Source: Syntrophomonadaceae bacterium (GTDB taxonomy: Bacteria > Bacillota > Dethiobacteria > DTU022 > UBA8154). From it: 38,176 nt of DNA. This document shows positions 1 through 8,509 of the stretch, piece by piece. The notes under the pieces were generated by a model that was given only the letters and a program-made list of their open reading frames with translations, searched no databases and was not told the origin of the DNA. Location of the stretch: NCBI GenBank assembly GCA_003563385.1, contig PWRZ01000099.1, positions 1-38,176 on the forward strand, written 5' to 3'. Position 1 is the first letter of the stretch. Every line of letters starts with the position of its first letter. A program made the translations under genes and the position numbers.

Positions 1-1122
1 CTACTGCAGGCCGAACCTCCAGGAGAGAAGATAAAAGAAATGCCGCACAAGCGGAGAAAAAACTGCCAGGATAACCACGGGAAAAATGGCGGCCAGGAAT
101 AATATCGATAAGTACTGCCACTTAATTTTTCCCTGGTAAAGATGTGCCAGACCGCGCGCATCCACGAGCCGGTCTCCCACCTTTAACCTCACCAGGAATG
201 TTGAAGCCATTCCTTTCCTTCCTTTTTCCAAAAAATCGATCATGTGAGAATGCGAGCCTACGACCACAATAAGCCTGGCCTTTTTTTCGTACGCAAGCAG
301 CAGCGCTATATCTTCACTTGTCCCCGGGGCTGATACCAGCCTGGCGTCAAGTCCCAGCCTGGAAATACGCTCCATACCGGGTGCCCTTCCATCAGGATAA
401 GCATGGACAATAATATCATCCACTTTCTTTAAAGTAACATCTGCTGTGCTATCCATATCTCCAATAATAATATGGGGCTTGAACCCCATTTCCAAAAGTG
501 CATCCGCTCCACCATCCACTCCAACCAGCACAGGTTTCATTTCTTTGATGTAATAGCGTACCGCCCGGAGGTCTCTTTTATAATTTTTCCCCCTGGCCAC
601 AACCAGGACATGCTTTCCGGTAATAGCGGTGTTTATTTCGGGGATATCAATATTGCCAAGGATTAAATCCTTTTCCTTGCGTGCATATTCCAGCGTGTTC
701 AATACAAACTGGTCCAGCTGTTTTTTGAGGTTCATTTCCGCCGCCGGGATAGAGTTTTCCAGGAATTCTTTTTTTATTACCCTTCCCTTTCCCAGCCAGC
801 TCGATTTACTGAAGATATGTTCCCCTCTTATAGTGACCACCTCTCCTTCAGCAACCCTGGAGAAAATGTTTTCACCGACCATATCGAGGATATAAACTCC
901 CTGCTGCAGTAAAAATTTGGCACCGCCGGCAGGGTAGTTACTACTAAATGTATTAAAAGCATTAACTACGGCGAGCACACCTTTTTCAACAAGCTCCTGG
1001 GCCGCCAGTTCATCGAGGTCCTGATGTGCGATCAGGGCAATATCGCCGGAACGCAGCCTCCTGCAGAGAACTTTTGTTTTGCGATCTTTTTTTATAACTC
1101 CCCTGTATATTTTTCTGGCCAA
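1..1122 (-). CDS. steA: SteA-like cytokinetic ring protein with thiamine-pyrophosphokinase-like domain
   Basis: About 373 residues, complete; the TAG stop is the first three bases of the window. The start is TTG behind an AGGGG-type ribosome binding site. The middle part has a thiamine-pyrophosphokinase-like core (motifs VGVDGGADALLEMG and IIIGDMDS near residues 198-225), and one hydrophobic segment near residues 338-362 predicts a C-terminal membrane anchor. This arrangement is typical of the SteA family, whose actinobacterial member works with SteB in cell separation. The gene sits downstream of spo0A and is separated from it by an intrinsic terminator, so it probably has its own promoter, which I could not identify. 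The role in Bacillota is inferred from the family; true pyrophosphokinase activity is unlikely but not excluded. Confidence 0.8.
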   Translation of the reverse strand: MARKIYRGVIKKDRKTKVLCRRLRSGDIALIAHQDLDELAAQELVEKGVLAVVNAFNTFSSNYPAGGAKFLLQQGVYILDMVGENIFSRVAEGEVVTIRGEHIFSKSSWLGKGRVIKKEFLENSIPAAEMNLKKQLDQFVLNTLEYARKEKDLILGNIDIPEINTAITGKHVLVVARGKNYKRDLRAVRYYIKEMKPVLVGVDGGADALLEMGFKPHIIIGDMDSTADVTLKKVDDIIVHAYPDGRAPGMERISRLGLDARLVSAPGTSEDIALLLAYEKKARLIVVVGSHSHMIDFLEKGRKGMASTFLVRLKVGDRLVDARGLAHLYQGKIKWQYLSILFLAAIFPVVILAVFSPLVRHFFYLLSWRFGLQ

Positions 1123-1194
1123 GAGCAGCTGCCCCTTTTAAGACCATTTCCTCACCCGTAGTATGTTTTTAAAAGTAACTTTTAATCCCGCTAA

Positions 1195-1221
1195 AATAAT
1201 AAGGCGCTCACAAAAAGCGCC
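1195..1221 (-). terminator. Intrinsic terminator after spo0A
   Basis: On the minus strand a 6-bp perfect stem (GGCGCT at 1221-1216 is closed by AGCGCC at 1208-1203, loop of 7 nt) is followed by a T-rich tract, TTATTATTTT. It lies about 45 nt after the spo0A stop and before steA. Confidence 0.75.
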
Positions 1222-1264
1222 CTAAATATTATTTTCCATATTTATTATAATAGCGTGCTGCTAA

Positions 1265-2062
1265 CTAGAGGACTTTATACTCATATTTTTTGTTTTTTAA
1301 CCTGATCTTGTCAGCGACCAGGGCTATGAACTCGGAATTGGTTGGTTTACCTTTTTCTGTATTGATGGTATACCCAAAAAACTTCTTGATCGTTTCAATG
1401 TTATTCCTGGCCCATGCAACCTCTATGGCATGTCGTATAGCCCTTTCCACGCGGCTTGGAGTGGTATCGTATTTTTGGGCAATCCTGGGGTAAAGGACTT
1501 TTGTCACTGAGCCGAGCAGTTCAATTTCATCCACCACCATGGCAATGGCATCGCGCAGGTAAAGGTATCCCTTGATGTGTGCCGGTATACCTATTTCGTG
1601 TATTATCTGGGTTATCTCCTCAATAAAGTCCTCTTTTTCCGCCCTGGCAGGTATACTTTTTACAACAGGCGAGATGGGCTGTTTCCCTATCCTGTCCTTA
1701 CCAAGCTGCCTGATCCTCTCTGCGAGCACATCAAGACTGAACGGCTTTAGTATGTAATACGATGCCCCCAGCTCCACTGCCCTCTGGGTGATATTTTCAT
1801 GGCCAAAGGCAGTTAACATTACCACCTTTGGTTTTTGGTCAAATTCAGTGTTATTGAGCTGCTCCAAAACACCTATACCATCAAGGTGCGGCATAATAAT
1901 ATCCAGCAGAATGATACCTGGTTTTTGCTCATTTAATAATTCCAGTACTTCTTTACCGTTATAAGCATTGCCCACAACTTCCATATCATCTTCCTTGGAA
2001 AGGTACTCTGTCACTAGATCATTAAATTCCCGGTTATCATCGGCTACCACAATTCTTAACAT
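1265..2062 (-). CDS. spo0A: Spo0A, master response regulator of sporulation
   Basis: About 265 residues, close to the 267 of the Bacillus subtilis protein. The receiver domain (residues 1-120) has the acidic pair D8/D9, the phosphoacceptor D54 in [11 protein letters not shown], a conserved T in MLTAFG and the K of YILKPFS. The C-terminal DNA-binding domain carries the signature [17 protein letters not shown] and ends with [15 protein letters not shown] place the start at the ATG at 2062, not the in-frame ATG at 2080, because AAAGGGG ends 8 nt before it, whereas the upstream ATG overlaps that site. It lies after spoIVB, the standard order in spore formers. A sigma-H promoter and a 0A box precede it, so autoregulation is likely. 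Confidence 0.97.
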   Translation of the reverse strand: MLRIVVADDNREFNDLVTEYLSKEDDMEVVGNAYNGKEVLELLNEQKPGIILLDIIMPHLDGIGVLEQLNNTEFDQKPKVVMLTAFGHENITQRAVELGASYYILKPFSLDVLAERIRQLGKDRIGKQPISPVVKSIPARAEKEDFIEEITQIIHEIGIPAHIKGYLYLRDAIAMVVDEIELLGSVTKVLYPRIAQKYDTTPSRVERAIRHAIEVAWARNNIETIKKFFGYTINTEKGKPTNSEFIALVADKIRLKNKKYEYKVL

Positions 2063-2098
2063 AATAATAACCCCTTTCATTATCTTATTTTTATATAA

Positions 2099-2127
2099 TT
2101 ATTCGACATCAGGAAGGGAATTCCTTC
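2099..2127 (-). promoter_or_regulatory. Sigma-H-type promoter of spo0A
   Basis: On the minus strand GAAGGAATT (2127-2119) matches the sigma-H -35 consensus RNAGGAWWW, and GTCGAATAA (2107-2099) matches the -10 consensus RNNGAATWW. The spacer is 11 nt, within the usual 11-12. It lies in the 90-bp gap between spoIVB and spo0A. The consensus is established knowledge; that it is used here is inference. Confidence 0.75.
2102..2108 (-). promoter_or_regulatory. 0A box (Spo0A binding site) overlapping the spo0A promoter
   Basis: The minus strand reads TGTCGAA, a perfect core 0A box. It overlaps the -10 element of the sigma-H-type promoter, so Spo0A could act on its own transcription. Confidence 0.65.
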
Positions 2128-2152
2128 TTTTAGCAAAAATATCTTTACATTT

Positions 2153-3463
2153 TTACGAAAGGGGTAATATTTCTGCTTCCTTTACCATCCATTCTACATA
2201 TGTGGCATATCCCCTGGTGGGGTCATTGACAAAGACGTGAGTAACAGCCCCCACCAGGCGGCCGTTTTGAATAATGGGGCTGCCGCTCATGCCTTGAACT
2301 ATGCCGCCGGTAATATCGAGCAGGTTTTCATCTTTAACCCTGATAATAATTCCTTTATCGCCAGGCCTGTTCTGATTTGTTGTTCTCTCTATGTATATAT
2401 CGAAACTCTGAATATTGTTTCCCTCCACAACGGTCAATATTTCCGCCGGACCGGTCTGTACTTCAAATGCCAGGCCCAGCGGGATCGGGTCCGGGTAGGG
2501 TGTCATATAATCACCAATCCTTTCCAGCCTGCCGAATATCCCGAAGGGGGTGTTTTTTTCGATGGACCCCAATATATCTTTTTCTTCTCTAAAAATACCC
2601 GCTTTTTCCCCCGGCCTCCCGCGCTGGGCCATTTTAATATTAATTATATCGGCCCTTACAATCAACCCTTCCGCTATCTCAACAGCCGTATTTGTCTCCA
2701 GGTCCGTAATAATATGCCCCAGGGCCCCGTAGGAATTGCTTTCCGGATCGTAAAATGTCAGCGTGCCAACCCCGGCAGCGGTATCCCTGATATAAAGCCC
2801 TATGCGGAACTCCTGGACATCGGGACATAGAAAGGGCTCCACGGTAATATTTTCGGTGTGCCCACTTCTTTTAACAGTGAAGTTTATTTCCCCTTTCGTC
2901 GACTCACGAATGATCAGTGACGCCGCACTGTCAATATCCTTTATTGCTTTACCGTTTACTTTCATAATGATATCACCAATTTGTATGCCCGCTTCCTGGG
3001 CTGGCGAAAAGTGCTCTCCCTCTTTTTCGAGGTAATGATAGCCCACTACGATTACACCCTGATCATGTATTTTTATGCCGATAGAATGACCTCCGGCCAT
3101 AAACGACATCTCCGGCAGTATATCTACAGTAAGCTGCCTGATCGGAATAAGGCCATTGAAAAGGCTGAATTCCAGGTTTACACTGCCTTTTGTGAGCCCT
3201 TTTAGTGAAAAGTCCCCGTGGTAATCGATGCGGTTAAATTGATCAACATTCATCGGAGAGCCGTTAATATGGAGAATATCTTCCCTGTCCGCCCTGACGT
3301 AAAGATCCACAGGAAATTTAAATTGATAACTATGTTCCTGCCCTTCAAAGAGGCGTAAATTTTCGTCGAGGTGAACTTTTACCTCCAGTGGGAGTAAAAT
3401 AATAAAAAGGAGCAAAAACACTGCTACGGTTAATACTGCGTTTTTTCTCCTGTAGCTGGCCAT
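2153..3463 (-). CDS. spoIVB: SpoIVB, sporulation signalling serine peptidase (family S55)
   Basis: About 436 residues from the ATG at 3463. In order: an N-terminal membrane anchor (residues about 8-27), a PDZ domain (about 135-210, with AQEAGIQIGDIIMKVNGK), and the S55 peptidase domain. The latter has GALGHIITD (His250) and GMSGSP (Ser395), the expected catalytic residues. In the family SpoIVB is secreted from the forespore and cleaves SpoIVFA to trigger pro-sigma-K processing. The start is uncertain: an in-frame TTG at 3502 has GGAGG 10 nt upstream and would add 13 residues, while the ATG at 3463 has GGGGAGG about 12 nt upstream and gives the more typical N-terminus. It is followed by spo0A after a gap that holds the spo0A promoter. 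Confidence 0.95.
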   Translation of the reverse strand: MASYRRKNAVLTVAVFLLLFIILLPLEVKVHLDENLRLFEGQEHSYQFKFPVDLYVRADREDILHINGSPMNVDQFNRIDYHGDFSLKGLTKGSVNLEFSLFNGLIPIRQLTVDILPEMSFMAGGHSIGIKIHDQGVIVVGYHYLEKEGEHFSPAQEAGIQIGDIIMKVNGKAIKDIDSAASLIIRESTKGEINFTVKRSGHTENITVEPFLCPDVQEFRIGLYIRDTAAGVGTLTFYDPESNSYGALGHIITDLETNTAVEIAEGLIVRADIINIKMAQRGRPGEKAGIFREEKDILGSIEKNTPFGIFGRLERIGDYMTPYPDPIPLGLAFEVQTGPAEILTVVEGNNIQSFDIYIERTTNQNRPGDKGIIIRVKDENLLDITGGIVQGMSGSPIIQNGRLVGAVTHVFVNDPTRGYATYVEWMVKEAEILPLS

Positions 3464-3579
3464 TATGGAAATCATCCTCCCCAAAAGCAATTTAAAAAGC
3501 AATCTTAAATTGCCTCCGGGATATTTTTTTTATGCCAGGGCAGTTTACATAACAGGCATGTTTTATTTGCCAAAAATAT

Positions 3580-3647
3580 AAAAAAAGACCCTTACGAGAG
3601 GGTCCCAAAATAGTCTAACGCCCAACAGGGCAAAGGGTCTTTTTTTT
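3580..3647. terminator. Bidirectional terminator with nested alternative stems
   Basis: On the minus strand a 6-bp stem (GACCCT at 3604-3599 with AGGGTC at 3592-3587, loop of 6) is followed by seven T's, a standard intrinsic terminator for the acyl-CoA dehydrogenase transcript. A longer 13-bp perfect stem joins 3581-3593 with 3633-3645 and ends in eight T's on the plus strand (3640-3647), so the element can terminate in both directions. Between them lies a small GCCC/GGGC hairpin at 3620-3631. The two stems share the segment 3587-3592 and cannot both form. Confidence 0.8.
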
Positions 3648-3708
3648 AGCGTCTCCTTAAGCAGGTCAGTCGGCCCTTCCCACAGGGCCGCTAGACGGCG
3701 GGAACTTT

Positions 3709-3735
3709 GGAGGGCTCTCCAAAGGAGGGCTCTCC
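3709..3735. repeat. Two direct copies of a 12-bp near-palindrome
   Basis: GGAGGGCTCTCC occurs at 3709-3720 and 3724-3735, with a period of 15 bp. Each copy is nearly self-complementary. Origin and role are unknown. Confidence 0.6.
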
Positions 3736-3764
3736 AAAAGTCCTTGCCGGGGGTGGTAATGGAC

Positions 3765-4910
3765 CTACATTCTTCCTTTTAAAATTTCATTGGCGGCAAC
3801 CAGCCTCTGTATTTCACCGGTTCCCTCGTAGATTTGCATTATTTTGGCATCTCTCATATATTTTTCCATTGGATAGTCTTTCATGTAACCATATCCTCCA
3901 AATACCTGGAGAGCCTCCACAGTTACCTGCATCGCTACGTCACCGGCAAATGCTTTGGCCATGGCAGAGGGACCGGAAAGGCGTTTCTCTTTTTTATCAA
4001 CGAGGTAAGCCGCTTTCAGCACCAGCACCCTGGCGGCATCGATTTTCATGGCCATTTCGGCCAGTTTGAACTGTATGGACTGGTAAGAAGCAATGGCCTG
4101 TCCAAATTGTTTTCTCCGCTGAGCATATTCAACCGCTTTTTCAAAAGCGGCCCGGGCTATCCCAACCGCCATGGCCCCGACAAGAGGCCGCGAGATATCC
4201 AGCGTTGTCATGGCTATACGGAAGCCCCCGCCCCTGGAACCAAGAATGTTCTCCGGCGGCACAGGCACATCTTCAAAAATTATCTCCGCCGTATCGGAGG
4301 CCCTGATTCCCATCTTGGACTCTTTTTTGCCAATGGAAACACCTGCAAAGCCCTTTTCCACTATGAATGCGGTCAGCCCCCTGGCACCTTTGCCGCGGTC
4401 CACGGTGGCAAACACAGTAAAGATATCGGCAAGGCTGCCGTTTGTAATAAAGCATTTAGTGCCGTTTAATACATACCCCTCTTCAGCTTCTTTTACATGG
4501 GTGGAAATTGAAGCTACATCGGAACCGGCCTCCGGCTCGGTAAGACAAAAAGCGGCCAGCTTCCCCTCCGAAAGGGGGGTCAGGTACTTCTCCTTCTGCT
4601 CCGGCGTTCCAGCCAGCAAAATAGGGTAACCGGCAAGAGAATTGGCGGCAGCACTGGTTGTTATACCGGCACAGGCGCGGGCCAACTCTTCCACGGCAAG
4701 GCAGGCTGTCAGGCATTCCATCTCTCCCCCGCCATATTCTTCCGGAAAAGTCATCGTATTGTAGCCCTGCATGCTCATATCCTTGATAATATGTACAGGG
4801 GTCTCTCCTTTTTCATCATACTCCGCTGCGATGGGCATGATCACTTTTTCGGCATACTCCCGGGCAGCTTTTTGCATCAGCTTTTGCTCCGCTGTAAGGT
4901 CAAAATTCAT
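3765..4910 (-). CDS. Acyl-CoA dehydrogenase
   Basis: About 381 residues from the ATG at 4910, the usual length of the family. It would oxidise an acyl-CoA to the 2-enoyl-CoA with FAD, passing electrons to an ETF. Visible family features: CLTEPEAGSD and CFITNG in the middle domain, the C-terminal helical domain with QRRKQFGQAIASYQSIQ, FGGYGYMKDYPMEKYMRDAK, and YEGTGEIQ carrying the probable catalytic glutamate. The chain-length specificity cannot be read from the sequence. A longer start at 4946 (GTG directly against GGGGAG) is less likely. It follows the flavoprotein gene closely, so the two may be co-transcribed. The pair stands between recN and spoIVB, which are often near neighbours in Bacillota. 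Confidence 0.9.
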   Translation of the reverse strand: MNFDLTAEQKLMQKAAREYAEKVIMPIAAEYDEKGETPVHIIKDMSMQGYNTMTFPEEYGGGEMECLTACLAVEELARACAGITTSAAANSLAGYPILLAGTPEQKEKYLTPLSEGKLAAFCLTEPEAGSDVASISTHVKEAEEGYVLNGTKCFITNGSLADIFTVFATVDRGKGARGLTAFIVEKGFAGVSIGKKESKMGIRASDTAEIIFEDVPVPPENILGSRGGGFRIAMTTLDISRPLVGAMAVGIARAAFEKAVEYAQRRKQFGQAIASYQSIQFKLAEMAMKIDAARVLVLKAAYLVDKKEKRLSGPSAMAKAFAGDVAMQVTVEALQVFGGYGYMKDYPMEKYMRDAKIMQIYEGTGEIQRLVAANEILKGRM

Positions 4911-4958
4911 CACGGTGCCTGTTCCAAAATCGAAACAGGCTTTCACCTCCCCGCGTTG

Positions 4959-5825
4959 TTATTGGTCCATAAAGCCCATTTCCGCCAACCTTCTTTTAAT
5001 TTCTTTCCTCCTGGAAAGAAAGGGCTTCCTGGTGGCCTTGATCCAGTTTTCAAGGTGGTGCTCCTGCTTTTCGGCGGCCCAGAAATGGCCGCCATTTTTT
5101 TCTTCTTCCACGAAATCGATCTTTCCGCCCTCTGCCCCTGTTGAAAAAGTGCCTTCCGTTAAACAAAAGGGGCACCGGGCAGCACCATTATCGTGAAGCT
5201 GAAAAACAGTGCTGTAGCATGCAGGGCACTCTCCCGGGCCCGGCTTCCGCCTACTTCCTTTTCCCTTCAAGCAGCCGACCAGCTTCTGCCCCATGGTAAA
5301 AGCGCTATCCATTAAATCTTCCTGGAGGACGGCTTCAGCGGGGCCGGGTGCATATGCCTCGCGGTAATCCACTACTTCAAAACCCCAGCAGAGGGCAAGC
5401 TGATTGACCATGACACCAAGAGGATTCCAGGAGCTGTTTCCAGCCACTGAAAAAGTAACTGCTGCCCTGCGGCCGGGCCTTTTCTCATCCCGGTAAGAGG
5501 ACAGCATCAGGGAGCGGTCCAGGAGGCATTTTAAGGGGGCGGCCGGACTGAGCATGTACGTTGGGGCCGCTGCAACCAGCCCCTCACAGGACACTATCTT
5601 CTCCAGCAACAACTGGAAGTCATCTTCCTGGGGGCACTTGCCCCTGAACACGCAGGAAAGGCATCCCCTGCAGGTTGCTATGTTTAAAGAAGCGGCCTCA
5701 ATTATTTCGGCGCGGGCTCCCGCAGACTCCGCACCTTTAAGGGCCTGCCCCACAAGAACGTGCGAGTTGCCTTTTTTTCTCCTGGAACAAACCAGTCCCA
5801 CAACTGAAATATTTTCGGGCTTCAT
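4959..5825 (-). CDS. NADPH-dependent FMN reductase / iron-sulfur flavoprotein-like protein with zinc ribbon
   Basis: About 288 residues. The first ~190 form a flavodoxin-like NAD(P)H:FMN reductase fold: VGLVCSRRKKGNSHVLVG as phosphate-binding loop, then CRGCLSCVFRGKC, the compact Cys cluster of iron-sulfur flavoproteins, and the APTYMLSPAAPLKCLLDR segment. The C-terminal third adds CPAC...CPFC (near residues 200-222), which looks like a zinc ribbon, then a charged helical tail with FLSRRKEIKRRLAEMGF, a motif I have seen in flavin reductases with C-terminal PCP-red-like helices. A redox role is supported; the substrate is unknown. It lies just before the acyl-CoA dehydrogenase gene. Confidence 0.75.
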   Translation of the reverse strand: MKPENISVVGLVCSRRKKGNSHVLVGQALKGAESAGARAEIIEAASLNIATCRGCLSCVFRGKCPQEDDFQLLLEKIVSCEGLVAAAPTYMLSPAAPLKCLLDRSLMLSSYRDEKRPGRRAAVTFSVAGNSSWNPLGVMVNQLALCWGFEVVDYREAYAPGPAEAVLQEDLMDSAFTMGQKLVGCLKGKGSRRKPGPGECPACYSTVFQLHDNGAARCPFCLTEGTFSTGAEGGKIDFVEEEKNGGHFWAAEKQEHHLENWIKATRKPFLSRRKEIKRRLAEMGFMDQ

Positions 5826-5860
5826 AAACAGGCGACCTCTTTCTCAATGTAATTCCCGGT

Positions 5861-7570
5861 TTATTCCCTGTTACTGTACCTGGCCCTGTATTCCTGTGCC
5901 TTCTTCAGCAGCTCTTCGGCATGCCGCCTTGTTACTTCGCTGTTACTGCCTCCGTCAAGCAGCCGGGCTATTTCATAAACCCTTTCCTCTCCATTTAGCC
6001 TGTTAACACGGGTTATGGTACGGCCGCCGGCCGCTTCCTTGTACAGGTAGTACTGGCAATGGGCGGCGCTGGCTATTTGAGGGCTGTGCGTAACACATAT
6101 CACCTGGTGCCTGCCGCTCAGCAGGGACATTTTCTCAGACACTTTTTGGATCGTTTTTCCCCCTATGCCGCTGTCAATTTCGTCAAAGATGAGCGTGGGG
6201 ATGCGGTCCTGCTCTGCAAGTATACTTTTCAGCGCCAGCATGACCCGGGCCATTTCTCCCGCCGAGATAATCCTTGCCAGCGGCTTCAGAGGCTCCCCCG
6301 CATTGGCCGAAAACAAAAACTCCACCTCTTCATTTCCCCTGCTGTCCAAAGAGGGAAGCGGGCTGAAGTGGACACTGAAACAGGCTTCGCCCATACCGAG
6401 CTCGCCCAGCACCGACTTAACCATTCTTTCCAGCTCCCGGGCGGTCTCCTTCCTCTTTTCCGTCAGCAGCTCCGCCAGGGAGCGGGCCTCTTTGGATAAG
6501 GCATGGGCCTCTTTTTCCAGGGCAGCGGCCTGCTGCTCGCTGTTTTCCAAAAAAGCAATCTCTTCTTCAAAATTTTGAACCAGCAGGAAAAGTTTATTTA
6601 CCTCGCCGCCGTACTTCGCTTTCAAACGGCGGTAAACTTCAAGGCGGTTCTCTATTTCCATCCTTTCCTGCGGTGAAAAAGCGAGCTCCTCCACGTAGCG
6701 GTACAGCTCGTGCCCGAGCTCGGTAAGCCCGGCAATACAGTCTTCCAGTATTTTAACGAAATGCTCCAGCCTGCCGTCCACCCTTAACAGTGATTCAAAC
6801 TCCTTTTTTACACTGTTGATCCTGTCCAGGGCCGAATCTTCTGCCGTTTCCCCGCCATGCACTTCCGCACAGGCCCTGTTTGCCGCAAGCAGCAGCTTTT
6901 CGGCGTTGTCAAGGAGCAGCAGCCTGCGTTTCAACTCCTCTTCTTCCTCCTCGCCCAGGCCGGGGCTGACTATTTCATCTCTCTGGTGTTTGAGGAGCTC
7001 CAGCTTCCTGGCCCTGACCTCTCCATCCGCGCCCAAGGCCAGCAGCTTTCTTTTTGCCTCCTGCCAGCGGGCCAAAACATCCTCGTATTCACGCTTCACC
7101 TTTAAAAGCTCAGCGCCTCCAAGCTCGTCCAGTAAAAAAAGATGCTGCTCCTGCTTAAGCAGGGACTGGTGGGTGTGCTGCCCGTGCAGGTCGACCATAA
7201 CATTGCCGATCTCTTTGAGTGTTGCAAGCGGCACCGCCCTGCCGTTTACCCGGCAGATATTGCGGCCGCTGAGCGATATCTCCCTGGAAACAACCAGCTC
7301 TTCATCCCGGTAGAGACCGCCTTTTTCCAGGACCTCTTCAAGCTGGCTGTAACCGCCGGGGACCTGGAAAACAGCTTCTATGTAGGTGCGCTCCGAACCG
7401 CTTCTTACCTGTTCGCTGGAGGCCCTCTCGCCCAAAATAAGGCTGATCGCCCCAATAAGAATGGACTTGCCGGCCCCCGTTTCACCGGTCAACACGTTTA
7501 GCCCGGGGAAAAAATGGAGGGCCAGCTCATCTATCAGGGCAAATTCACTCATGTGCAGATAAACGAGCAC
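5861..7570 (-). CDS. recN: RecN, DNA repair ATPase
   Basis: About 569 residues from the GTG at 7570. SMC-like organisation: Walker A GETGAGKS at residues 29-36, a long coiled-coil middle part rich in Glu/Lys/Leu (about 150-380), then the ABC signature SAGEMARVMLALKS, Walker B LIFDEIDSGIGG and the THSPQIA His switch. RecN acts in double-strand break repair. I chose the GTG at 7570 because AGGGGG lies 7-8 nt upstream and the N-terminus then matches the family (MLVYLHMSEFALIDE); a GTG at 7603 would add 11 residues. Only 60 bp separates it from nadK, so argR, often found between these genes in spore formers, is absent. Confidence 0.95.
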   Translation of the reverse strand: MLVYLHMSEFALIDELALHFFPGLNVLTGETGAGKSILIGAISLILGERASSEQVRSGSERTYIEAVFQVPGGYSQLEEVLEKGGLYRDEELVVSREISLSGRNICRVNGRAVPLATLKEIGNVMVDLHGQHTHQSLLKQEQHLFLLDELGGAELLKVKREYEDVLARWQEAKRKLLALGADGEVRARKLELLKHQRDEIVSPGLGEEEEEELKRRLLLLDNAEKLLLAANRACAEVHGGETAEDSALDRINSVKKEFESLLRVDGRLEHFVKILEDCIAGLTELGHELYRYVEELAFSPQERMEIENRLEVYRRLKAKYGGEVNKLFLLVQNFEEEIAFLENSEQQAAALEKEAHALSKEARSLAELLTEKRKETARELERMVKSVLGELGMGEACFSVHFSPLPSLDSRGNEEVEFLFSANAGEPLKPLARIISAGEMARVMLALKSILAEQDRIPTLIFDEIDSGIGGKTIQKVSEKMSLLSGRHQVICVTHSPQIASAAHCQYYLYKEAAGGRTITRVNRLNGEERVYEIARLLDGGSNSEVTRRHAEELLKKAQEYRARYSNRE

Positions 7571-7630
7571 AGGCACACCCCCTAAAAAAGTACATTTCTT
7601 CACCTCTATTGCAGCCTTCCCAATCTCCTG

Positions 7631-8485
7631 TCAATCACCCATAAGCTTGTCATGCAGCAGCTTGTAAAAATTGCTTTCGGGAAAAGTAATTACTTTGGTA
7701 ACACTTGCAGCCCTCTTTACACTGATGCTGTCTTTATGCTGCAGGGCAAATCCTTCCTGTCCATCAAGCGTTAAGAATATATCGGCTTTTTCAGTGGAAA
7801 CGACAACTGTCACCAGGTCGTTTTTGCCCACTATAACAGAGCGCTGGTAAAGCAGGTGCGGGCATATCGGCGTTATCAGTATCACTTTCAAGGCCGGGTT
7901 AACTACCGGTCCCCCGGCCGACAGTGAATACCCTGTTGAACCGGTTGGAGTTGCTATGATCAGCCCGTCCCCGGGGTAGCTTTCCAGGAAATCCTCACTT
8001 ATGTAGGTATCCAGCTTGATTATCCTTGAAAACGGCCCCCGGGAGATAATGACATCATTAAGCACTATGGACCTGTGCACCTGTTCATCGTTGCGTATAA
8101 CCTCGGTGCAGAGCATCATCCGTTCACCGAGACAGTAGCTCCCGCTGATAATTTTTTGCAGTGATGGCCTTAACTTTCCAACCTCTATCTCCGCTAAAAA
8201 GCCCTTGTAACCGAGGTTTATGCCCAGTATAGGAAGACCGGTGTCGGCTATCTCCCGGGCCACCCTCAAAAAAGTACCGTCTCCTCCGACTACAATTACA
8301 ATATCCACTTTTAAAGGCCAGTCCTGTATCTCCTTCATCGGGGAAGGTACATTCAAGAGGTATTCTTTTTCAGGGGCAACGTAGACGGGCACCTTGTATT
8401 CAGAAAAAAAAGAGATAATTTCATCCAGTATCTGTTTCACATTTTCCTTCTGCCAGTTGGGAACAACCCCTATCCCTTTCAGCAA
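7631..8485 (-). CDS. nadK: NAD kinase
   Basis: About 284 residues. It phosphorylates NAD to NADP. Motifs: VVGGDGTFLRVARE (the GGDGT motif), YPGDGLIIATPTGSTGYSLSAGGPVVNP and LDGQEGF. The TTG start is decided by AGGAGG seven nt upstream. It lies between tlyA and recN with short spacing, a conserved arrangement in Bacillota. The NADP pool it feeds is also used by two products of this window, FolD and the Stn-type complex; that connection is an inference from pathway knowledge. Confidence 0.96.
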   Translation of the reverse strand: MLKGIGVVPNWQKENVKQILDEIISFFSEYKVPVYVAPEKEYLLNVPSPMKEIQDWPLKVDIVIVVGGDGTFLRVAREIADTGLPILGINLGYKGFLAEIEVGKLRPSLQKIISGSYCLGERMMLCTEVIRNDEQVHRSIVLNDVIISRGPFSRIIKLDTYISEDFLESYPGDGLIIATPTGSTGYSLSAGGPVVNPALKVILITPICPHLLYQRSVIVGKNDLVTVVVSTEKADIFLTLDGQEGFALQHKDSISVKRAASVTKVITFPESNFYKLLHDKLMGD

Positions 8486-8509
8486 TACTACACCTCCTGC
8501 ACTGCTTGA

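Larger units (their letters stand above)
3503..3764. other. Structured intergenic region between acyl-CoA dehydrogenase and spoIVB
   Basis: This 262-bp gap has no credible gene. It holds a terminator (listed separately), a 7-bp perfect hairpin at 3671-3690 (CGGCCCT, loop of 6, AGGGCCG), and two copies of GGAGGGCTCTCC at 3709-3720 and 3724-3735. I do not recognise a named riboswitch class. The spoIVB promoter, expected to be forespore type, should lie at about 3503-3575, but I could not identify it with confidence. Confidence 0.5.

Noticed and set aside
1244-1272. Promoter for steA at the TATAAT-like sequence after spo0A
   Set aside because: There is no -35 element at the right distance and the terminator lies downstream of it.
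3707-5196. Plus-strand frames opposite the acyl-CoA dehydrogenase and flavoprotein genes
   Set aside because: They are antisense to well-supported genes and show no family motifs or ribosome binding sites.
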